Source: Bacteroidales bacterium UBA3843
Lineage (GTDB): Bacteria > Bacteroidota > Bacteroidia > Bacteroidales > Paludibacteraceae
Length of the DNA: 28,571 nucleotides
Assembly (NCBI GenBank): GCA_002392745.1
Contig: DGHR01000002.1
Location: 1-28,571 of the forward strand
Direction of reading: 5' to 3'
Shown piece by piece: positions 22,588-28,571 of this stretch. The position numbers and the translations under genes are program-made. The notes under the pieces are model-generated. The model was not told where the DNA came from. It saw nothing but the letters and a program-made list of their open reading frames with translations, and did not search any database. The stretch's first letter is position 1, and every line of letters starts with the position of its first letter.

Positions 22588-24840
22588 ATGAAAAACGTAT
22601 TGAGAAACCTATTGATTGTCAGCCTGATGCTGAGTTTGTGCTGCGCACCTGTAGTGGTAGTGGCTATGCCGGCACCTGTTCCGGCTACTCAAACCGACAA
22701 ACAGAAAGCAGCTGCACAAAAGAAGAAAGAAGCTGAGAAACGCAAGAAGGAGGCCGAAAAGGCCAAAGCTGCCCGCGAGAAACAAAAAGCCGCCGAAGCC
22801 AAGAAACGTGAGGCGAACAAGAAGAAAGCGGCAGCCGCCAAAGCCAACGAGGAAAAGAAAGCCGAGGCGGAGAAACAACGCGCCAAAGCCGCCAAAGCCC
22901 AGGAGGAAAAACGCGAAGAAGCAGCCAAAGTAGCTGCCAAGAAACAAGCTGAGCGCGACAAAGCAGCTGCTGAACGTGCCGAGAAAGCGGCAGAGCGCGA
23001 AGAGGCAAAAGCCAAGAAAGAGGCCGAAATCAAAGCCAAGGAGGAAAAAGCCATTCGCGACTACGAGAAATATCAAGAGAATCTGGCGAACCCCAAGACA
23101 GAAGTGGTGTCCTATTTCAACCTTGGTTTCCGTGCCGGTTATGCCGCGATGATGGATAAGATTCAGCCTACTGCTGACGGGACTTTGTGGGGTTCCGGCA
23201 CACTGAACCAGAGCAACGCCCTGCAGCAACTCAAAGGCGGTCCTGGTGTCGGATTGGACGTCACCTACAACCTGGAGTACGGACATTTCCTGTTTGAGAC
23301 CGGATTGGATTTCCGCTATCTGAACTCCACCTCCGCTTATGGTTTCCAAGCTACGCGTCAAGACTTGACGTATGGCGCTACATACAATTACCTGTTTGAC
23401 AACCTGCGCGAGACACGCAACCTGATGCAAATAGGAATACCTATCATGTTCGGTGCACAGTTCAGCCGTTACTATTTCCTCTTGGGTGCCAAAGTGGGTT
23501 ATTCTCTTTGGGGTAATTACAGCCAGAAAGGAAAATATGACATCACCGTGAATGATCCTGCATTGCTGGAGCCTTACGGAATGGGTATTCATGCCCTGAA
23601 CGGACAGACCAACAGTGCTATCAAGTTCGCGCAACCGGAGGTCAGCTTGGCAGCCGAGGTCGGCATAGACCTTGACGAATGGTTGCAGAAACAGCCGGAT
23701 CCAAAGAAAAAGAAAAACAAGATCAAACCCGGCCAGCGTCTGCCGTTCGGTCGTGAACACGTACACTATCGTGTAGGTTTGTTTGCTGAATACGGCGTGC
23801 TGAACACGAATGCCACACCGGCAGCCCAACCTGTAGAGTTTGCCCCCGCGGAAGTGAATGTACAGAAGAGCAACACACTGCTGGCTATGAACGGCAACAC
23901 CAAACTGAACAACCTGTTCGTGGGTGCCAAGTTCACTATCCAGTTTGAGGTGCCGGGCAAGAAAGCACGTCCTGTACCGCCTCCTCCTGCATATGCTATC
24001 TATAGCGTAGTGGATGAGCGTACAAACGAGCCGCTGAAAGTGGCGTTCGTAGAGACACGCGGCACAGAGTCCGGCAAAATCGCTATGCGTGAGAAACAAA
24101 TCGGACCGAAAGGCTTCAAGCAGAAACATGCAGTAGGTTCGTTCACTGCAACAGCCAAAGCCGACGGTTACTACGAGACAACACAAGTATTCCAAGTGGA
24201 GAAAGTGGGTAGCACATCATACGTGACTATCGCCCTGAAGCCATATCCGGTATTCCGCGTGCGCGTATATAATAAGGAGACTGGAATGGTTGTGCCGGCT
24301 ACGGTACAAATCCGTCAGCCACAGGCTGAAGAGGCGGCATACACGCTGCAAACCGACTCCACCACCGGTACGGCACGCCAAATGTTAGCCGAAGGACCGC
24401 AATACACCCTGCACATTGCACAGCTCGGTTACGACTCTATCGACATGCCGATTGCCAGCATAGGCGACTCGCTAAACATTGCCTTGACACCGGTAAAGAA
24501 GGGTGAGGTATTCGTAGTCAAGAACCTCTTCTTCGCTACCAACAAGACACGTATCTTGAGAAGCTCCGAAGAGACGCTGAACAACCTGTACATGTATCTG
24601 GCGCGCAATCCGAAAGTGAATATCAAGATTATAGGTCACACGGATAGCGTAGGTAAGGATGCTGCCAACCAGAAACTGTCCGACGGACGTGCCAATGCAG
24701 TTATGAAAGAACTGATTGAACGCGGTATCGCTCCGGAGCGTCTGCAGGCAGAAGGTCGCGGAGAGACGCAGCCGATTGACACCAACGATACAGAGGAAGG
24801 ACGTCAGAACAACCGTCGTGTAGAGATTGAGATCCTCTAA
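22588..24840 (+). CDS. Composite outer-membrane protein: coiled coil, beta-barrel, regulatory beta-sandwich, OmpA domain
   Basis: Likely an outer-membrane platform anchored to peptidoglycan. The 750 residues comprise a signal peptide (1-27), then a lysine/alanine/glutamate-rich coiled coil (about 35-155, KKKEAEKRKKEAEKAK and similar). A beta-barrel-like region (about 165-470) runs from SYFNLGFRAGYAA, through FETGLDFRYL and LGAKVGYSLWG, to LFVGAKFTIQFEV. Two short beta-sandwich segments (about 478-635) resemble carboxypeptidase-regulatory or CNA-B repeats (YSVVDERTNEPLKVAFVETRG; RVYNKETGMVVPATVQI). An OmpA_C domain (about 640-750) has FFATNKTRIL, IIGHTDSVG (H684-T-D-S) and NNRRVEIE. The architecture recalls PorE/PorP-type partners of type IX surface proteins. 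It is preceded by a strong AGGAGG and is flanked by two paralogous surface proteins. Confidence 0.88.
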   Translation: MKNVLRNLLIVSLMLSLCCAPVVVVAMPAPVPATQTDKQKAAAQKKKEAEKRKKEAEKAKAAREKQKAAEAKKREANKKKAAAAKANEEKKAEAEKQRAKAAKAQEEKREEAAKVAAKKQAERDKAAAERAEKAAEREEAKAKKEAEIKAKEEKAIRDYEKYQENLANPKTEVVSYFNLGFRAGYAAMMDKIQPTADGTLWGSGTLNQSNALQQLKGGPGVGLDVTYNLEYGHFLFETGLDFRYLNSTSAYGFQATRQDLTYGATYNYLFDNLRETRNLMQIGIPIMFGAQFSRYYFLLGAKVGYSLWGNYSQKGKYDITVNDPALLEPYGMGIHALNGQTNSAIKFAQPEVSLAAEVGIDLDEWLQKQPDPKKKKNKIKPGQRLPFGREHVHYRVGLFAEYGVLNTNATPAAQPVEFAPAEVNVQKSNTLLAMNGNTKLNNLFVGAKFTIQFEVPGKKARPVPPPPAYAIYSVVDERTNEPLKVAFVETRGTESGKIAMREKQIGPKGFKQKHAVGSFTATAKADGYYETTQVFQVEKVGSTSYVTIALKPYPVFRVRVYNKETGMVVPATVQIRQPQAEEAAYTLQTDSTTGTARQMLAEGPQYTLHIAQLGYDSIDMPIASIGDSLNIALTPVKKGEVFVVKNLFFATNKTRILRSSEETLNNLYMYLARNPKVNIKIIGHTDSVGKDAANQKLSDGRANAVMKELIERGIAPERLQAEGRGETQPIDTNDTEEGRQNNRRVEIEIL

Positions 24841-24955
24841 TATTGTGAATCGCTCTAAGCAAAGATTTTTAGAACACTCGACTGTTATCGAATCGTTCTC
24901 GTTCCGTTTTCGAGCCGTTTTCGAACCAACTTCGGGAGATAAAGTAAAATTATAT

Positions 24956-27688
24956 ATGAAAAAACACATTTATTTTGTAGTGTTCCTTATGGCATTCCTT
25001 GCCGGAACGACTGCCCCTGTCTGGGGACAGGCATCCACCGAAGGCAAAGAGTTCTGGGTAGCATTGTTAATGGCTAACTCGCCCAGCGGGTTTAGTGAAG
25101 GTTCTTTTGAACCATTCATTGCTATCTCTGCGAAGAAACAATGCCAAGTTACAGTTTCTAATCCTGCACAAAATTGGACACAGCCCGTACGTACTGTGCA
25201 AGCTGATTCATGGCTTGTAATAAATGATATCCCTGTTGATAAATGGTACGATCCAACGTGGACAGCCAATAATGCATCTGAAATAGTCCGTAACTTGGGT
25301 ATCAAAGTAGAAGCTACTGAAGAAGTGAGTTGTTATGCCGCTATCCGAATGGAGTTCTCGTATGATGCCACAAATGTGCTTCCTACTACAGCACTAGGTA
25401 GTCATTACATTATACAAGATTACCCTCCATATAATTCGGAAGGAGAATCACATGCTGTGTTTGTGATTGCTGCGGCAGAAGATAATACAACAGTAGAGAT
25501 TACACCTTCCATCACAACTCAGAACGGGAAGGCTGCTGGCACTTCTTTTACTGTCAACCTAAACAAAGGAGAAACGTATCAAGTTATTGGCAAAGACAAA
25601 GAATCTTTCTCTGGGACAGTCGTCAATGCTTATAAAAAAGGAGACAAATCTTCGCCTAAAAAAATCGCAATCTTTTCCGGTGCTGACTTCACACAGGTTC
25701 CGGGGGGAAAATCTGCACGTGATTGTTTGTACGAACAAGCAATGCCAACAGATTATTGGGGAACCCAATTTGTTGTAACCCGTTCTCAAGAGAAAGATGC
25801 TAACCGTGTTCGTATTACAGCACAGACCGATGGTACTACCATCAGCATTGATGGCATCACACTCTCCGAATCACTGAACGCCGGTGAGACATATGAGTTT
25901 GAGATGTCAGAAAATCTTGCGTCAACAGACATGGCAAGTGCAATTAGTAAAGCTGGAAGGACTGCTCCTCCTGTACTAACAGGCGATGCACACTACATTG
26001 AGACTTCTTGCCCGTGCGCTGTTTATGCATATGATGTATCAAGTGATTACCGTTTCTCTACAACAGCAAAATTGGGCGACCCTTCTATGGTATGGATTTC
26101 TCCATTGCAGCAACGTATATCCAAGATTACATTTGGAGCCTGTGGTACTACGGGAGAAGAAGGCAAGACAAACAGACACTATGTAAATATTGTTTGTCTC
26201 ACATCGGATGCCAACAACGTACATTTGAGTTCAGACCAGCGGCCAAACATACCTGTCAGTTTCACACCTGTACCCGGTAACCCGGAATACTCCTATGCGC
26301 GCGTATTCCTGGTTGATACAGACTCAAAGGATGCAGATAAGATATATACATTAACCAGCAAGAATGGTGTAGTAGCACACGTATACGGTAGTGGTTTTAA
26401 TGAATCATATGCCTACTCGGTTGGCTCTGCGGCCGTCAAACAAGGTATCAAGGTAAACAACCAGATATTCACTGACGGCTATATCAGCCCTGATAAATTC
26501 TGTTTTGGAGAAGAGCTGATGTTTGATGCCAAGGTGGGTACGGACGAGATTACCCGTGTTGACTGGAACTTTGGTGATGGTATAACCATTAAAAACGGAG
26601 AAGCACAAACCACTCACCAATACACCGTTCCGGGATGGTACGACGTACGTGCAGATATATATGGAAGTCAGGCATGTACGGATGAACCGGCACAATACAT
26701 GGGCTATGTCCAGTTCTCGTTCCGCGTAGTACGTCCGGATACCACATATGTGTACGCCGATCCGGAGTGCCAAGCCGAAGACTATACCGGCGACCTCAAG
26801 AACGACACAATCTGGCCAACGGATGTCACCGACTGCAGTAATATAACCGTAACGGTTGTTCCTAAAGGACGTATCACCAGCTCGCAGGACGAGGTGAAAG
26901 CGCACGACAGCTATACCGACCCGCAGAGCGGAATAACCTATCCGCGTGACCCGAACAACCCGCAGGAATACGACCAGATTGTGGATGTCAACCTGACAGA
27001 ATTGCTTGGCATCAAGAATGCTGCCGGTTGTGATACTATCATCCACCGTCATATTGTAATCATCACGTGTCTGGATATGACCATCAGCAATGACTCAGCC
27101 AACCAGCATGCCTGCGAGGGAGAATCATTCAGTCTGCCGTACACATTCCGCAAAGGAACCATCGGTGACACATATTTCATACTCAATGGTCAGAAGACAG
27201 CCGTCACACCGGAGAACGATTATATCGCGTTGCCGGTAGAGGACCTGAAACCAGGCAAGTACAAAGCAAGTATTTCTGTCAACGACCCGAACTGCGAGCA
27301 GACATTTGATTTCCCGATTGATTTCGCAGTATACTATCCGGCTACCATTTTCAAGTACAAGTTCAACAATGTGTTAGCGGTATACAACAAAGCGCATAAC
27401 GGAGGGTATGATTTTGTCGGCTACCAATGGTACCGCAACGGCGAAGAAATCATCGGAGCCAATGAGTCTGTTTACCATGTAGACTCTACATTTACCGTAG
27501 ACGACGAGTATTATGTAGTATTGACCGACAAGAACGGACTGAGTCTGCCGTCTTGTCCGCAGACTATCACTGTCGTTCGTCCGATGGAGAGCCCGAGTGC
27601 GCCGGCACAGAAAGTAATGCGCAACCAGCGGATGTACATCCTCCGTCAGGAGCAGATTTATGACATCTTCGGACGGCGAGTAGAGTAA
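24956..27688 (+). CDS. Large exported IgGFc-binding-like/PKD surface protein B
   Basis: The 910-residue paralogue of the protein at 19819-22569. The ATG at 24956 starts a clean signal peptide (MKKHIYFVVFLMAFLAGTTA, to about 24); an upstream in-frame ATG at 24827 would overlap the OmpA gene end and bury the signal. The mature protein opens with STEGKEFWVALLM and keeps the same blocks: DATNVLPTTALGSHYIIQ, AAAEDNTTVEITP, YEQAMPTDYWGTQF, DPSMVWISPLQQRI, HVYGSGFNESYAYS. The PKD domain is at about 515-605 (VDWNFGDG). Unlike its partner it ends not in a full secretion tail but in a 28-residue tail (883-910) shared with the endonuclease I protein. A 115-base gap separates it from the OmpA-type gene, with no promoter box seen, and PAP2 follows after 18 bases. 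Confidence 0.85.
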   Translation: MKKHIYFVVFLMAFLAGTTAPVWGQASTEGKEFWVALLMANSPSGFSEGSFEPFIAISAKKQCQVTVSNPAQNWTQPVRTVQADSWLVINDIPVDKWYDPTWTANNASEIVRNLGIKVEATEEVSCYAAIRMEFSYDATNVLPTTALGSHYIIQDYPPYNSEGESHAVFVIAAAEDNTTVEITPSITTQNGKAAGTSFTVNLNKGETYQVIGKDKESFSGTVVNAYKKGDKSSPKKIAIFSGADFTQVPGGKSARDCLYEQAMPTDYWGTQFVVTRSQEKDANRVRITAQTDGTTISIDGITLSESLNAGETYEFEMSENLASTDMASAISKAGRTAPPVLTGDAHYIETSCPCAVYAYDVSSDYRFSTTAKLGDPSMVWISPLQQRISKITFGACGTTGEEGKTNRHYVNIVCLTSDANNVHLSSDQRPNIPVSFTPVPGNPEYSYARVFLVDTDSKDADKIYTLTSKNGVVAHVYGSGFNESYAYSVGSAAVKQGIKVNNQIFTDGYISPDKFCFGEELMFDAKVGTDEITRVDWNFGDGITIKNGEAQTTHQYTVPGWYDVRADIYGSQACTDEPAQYMGYVQFSFRVVRPDTTYVYADPECQAEDYTGDLKNDTIWPTDVTDCSNITVTVVPKGRITSSQDEVKAHDSYTDPQSGITYPRDPNNPQEYDQIVDVNLTELLGIKNAAGCDTIIHRHIVIITCLDMTISNDSANQHACEGESFSLPYTFRKGTIGDTYFILNGQKTAVTPENDYIALPVEDLKPGKYKASISVNDPNCEQTFDFPIDFAVYYPATIFKYKFNNVLAVYNKAHNGGYDFVGYQWYRNGEEIIGANESVYHVDSTFTVDDEYYVVLTDKNGLSLPSCPQTITVVRPMESPSAPAQKVMRNQRMYILRQEQIYDIFGRRVE

Positions 27689-27706
27689 AGGAGGGACGCT
27701 CCAAGC

Positions 27707-28426
27707 ATGAAAAGACTAATCAGAGAAAACATTGTCTTTATATCGCTAAGCCTGATGCTGATTGCGGCATTGGGCTTAGCCCTTTTATGTATACCTAAAG
27801 GCGAATTGCACCTGATACTATGCGACCATCATACGCCTGCGCGTGACCTGTTCTTCAAATACTACACGCAGATAGCGGAATACCTACCCTACATCATATG
27901 CGCCATGATACTGCTTTGGGGTAGGACTGGAGATGGTTTACTGGCTACTGCATGTATAGCGGGATCCGACCTTACGACCCAACTACTCAAGCACGCAGTC
28001 AACGCCCCGAGACCCATAACATGGTTTGCCTCCAATATGCCGGATGTACAGCTTCCGCTGGTAGAGGGTGTGCGGATGAACCATTGGTTCTCCTTCCCGA
28101 GTGGACACACTACCGCGTTCTTCTCGCTTGCATTTATTGCCTCTATCCTCCTGACAGGCTGGCTTGCAGCGAGCAGTAACGAGCAGTCCAACAGCGGTAG
28201 CCGAACGTGCAAGCGGTTGTACAGCGTAGCGGTTCAGGTGCTGCTATTCACCGCGGCAGCATTAGGCGGATACAGTCGAATCTACCTGAGCCAACATTTC
28301 GCAGCTGATGTATGTGCCGGAATCGGTATCGGACTTGTCATTCCATGCATCATGTACCTGCTTTTTGCCCCGGCAAAGGAGAAAAAATGGTATAATTACC
28401 GTCTGTTGAGCAAAAAAATGCGGTAA
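27707..28426 (+). CDS. PAP2-family membrane phosphatase
   Basis: An integral-membrane phosphatase of the PAP2 superfamily. Likely substrates are lipid phosphates such as undecaprenyl pyrophosphate, phosphatidate or lipid A phosphate; the sequence does not decide. The 239-residue protein has about six hydrophobic helices and all three catalytic motifs: K-x6-RP (K95, R102, P103), PSGH (131-134) and SR-x5-H-x3-D (S190, R191, H197, D201). The region between motif 1 and PSGH is a long loop that would face the periplasm. It follows surface protein B by 18 bases with an AGGAGG, so it is in the same transcript. Type IX cargo is often attached to lipopolysaccharide, so a lipid A phosphatase here would make sense, but this is inference. 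Confidence 0.9.
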   Translation: MKRLIRENIVFISLSLMLIAALGLALLCIPKGELHLILCDHHTPARDLFFKYYTQIAEYLPYIICAMILLWGRTGDGLLATACIAGSDLTTQLLKHAVNAPRPITWFASNMPDVQLPLVEGVRMNHWFSFPSGHTTAFFSLAFIASILLTGWLAASSNEQSNSGSRTCKRLYSVAVQVLLFTAAALGGYSRIYLSQHFAADVCAGIGIGLVIPCIMYLLFAPAKEKKWYNYRLLSKKMR

Positions 28427-28449
28427 AATGCAAAAAAAATGCAGAAAAA

Positions 28450-28481
28450 TTTGGTCATATCAAAAAAAAGCAGTACCTTTG
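28450..28481 (+). promoter_or_regulatory. Bacteroidota-type promoter for tRNA-Val
   Basis: TTTG (28450-28453), exactly 20 bases, TACCTTTG (28474-28481), followed by CACTCG. Between promoter and tRNA lies a perfect inverted repeat, TTGCGA-AAAC-TCGCAA (28505-28520), ending one base before the mature 5' end, which may help 5' processing. Confidence 0.85.
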
Positions 28482-28521
28482 CACTCGCTTTTGAAAAAGA
28501 GGGCTTGCGAAAACTCGCAAC

Positions 28522-28571
28522 GGGCGTTTAGCTCAGCTGGTTTAGAGCATCTGCCTTACAAGCAGAGGGTC
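28522..28571 (+). tRNA. tRNA-Val (anticodon UAC), 3' part cut off by the window
   Basis: The 50 bases present give the 5' acceptor strand GGGCGTT, T8 and A9, the D stem GCTC/GAGC with an AGCTGGTTTA loop, and the anticodon stem TCTGC/GCAGA around the loop CTTACAA. T33 precedes the anticodon TAC (28557-28559), which reads valine codons. The variable loop has begun (GGGTC); the T arm and 3' acceptor strand are outside the window. Confidence 0.93.

Noticed and set aside
22588..22680. Lipoprotein signal in the OmpA-type protein (cysteines near LSLCC)
   Set aside because: The residue before the cysteine is Leu or Cys, not Gly, Ala or Ser as a lipobox needs; an ordinary signal peptide ending near VVAM fits better.
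22609..24195. A 528-codon open frame on the minus strand
   Set aside because: It is antisense to the OmpA-type gene; its Phe/Leu-rich sequence is what the Lys/Ala-rich coiled-coil codons give when read backwards.
24827..24955. Upstream in-frame start for surface protein B
   Set aside because: It would overlap the end of the OmpA-type gene and put 43 polar residues before a perfect signal peptide that starts at 24956.
19819..28426. A mobile element carrying the surface-protein locus
   Set aside because: No transposase, integrase, terminal inverted repeats or target duplications were found, and the tRNA gene at the right edge lies beyond the locus with its own promoter and no visible attachment repeat.

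Overview
The window comes from a member of the Bacteroidota, most likely a Bacteroidales lineage with roughly balanced base composition. Four things point there: promoters of the TTTG-N20-TAnnTTTG type on both strands, mostly A-rich translation starts without Shine-Dalgarno sequences, exported proteins with type IX secretion-like C-terminal tails, and typical Bacteroidales families (DUF6913, the AAA_14/DUF4143 ATPase, the long PpiD-like chaperone). The genus cannot be resolved from the sequence alone. No mobile element, CRISPR array or rRNA gene was seen.

Layout. 1-4468 is a minus-strand block: the N-terminal part of pyruvate:ferredoxin oxidoreductase (runs off the left edge), a degenerate AAA_14-type ATPase, a 54-residue 2x[4Fe-4S] ferredoxin with its own promoter and terminator, ruvC, a tiny membrane protein and an FtsB/DivIC-like septum protein. 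A divergent promoter region at about 4500-4580 leads into a plus-strand run: a secreted endonuclease/exonuclease/phosphatase-family nuclease, ligA (its ATG abuts the preceding stop), a DUF6913 protein and dapA. A minus-strand AraC-family regulator converges on dapA, followed on the same strand by the infC-rpmI-rplT translation operon. infC appears to start at AUU and is separated from rpmI by 344 bases containing two tandem repeats. From 12500 everything is on the plus strand: a lipoprotein with two repeated OB-like domains, a PpiD/SurA-type periplasmic chaperone with a shrunken parvulin domain, an AmpG-like MFS permease, phosphatidylserine synthase, and a secreted endonuclease I.

The most unusual part is 19769-28426. 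Two large paralogous exported proteins (IgGFc-binding-like N-terminal region plus a PKD domain) flank a composite outer-membrane protein (lysine/alanine-rich coiled coil, predicted beta-barrel, regulatory beta-sandwich segments, OmpA peptidoglycan-binding domain). A PAP2 lipid phosphatase follows. This looks like one surface-display or adhesion locus served by a type IX-like export route. A tRNA-Val(UAC) gene with a perfect promoter starts at the right edge and is cut off.

A second theme is a family of short heptamer/octamer tandem repeats scattered through the window. They occur between genes (1389-1428, 2991-3029, 4518-4545) and also in frame inside two housekeeping genes, ligA (6427-6454) and dapA (9418-9444), where they add about 10 residues each.
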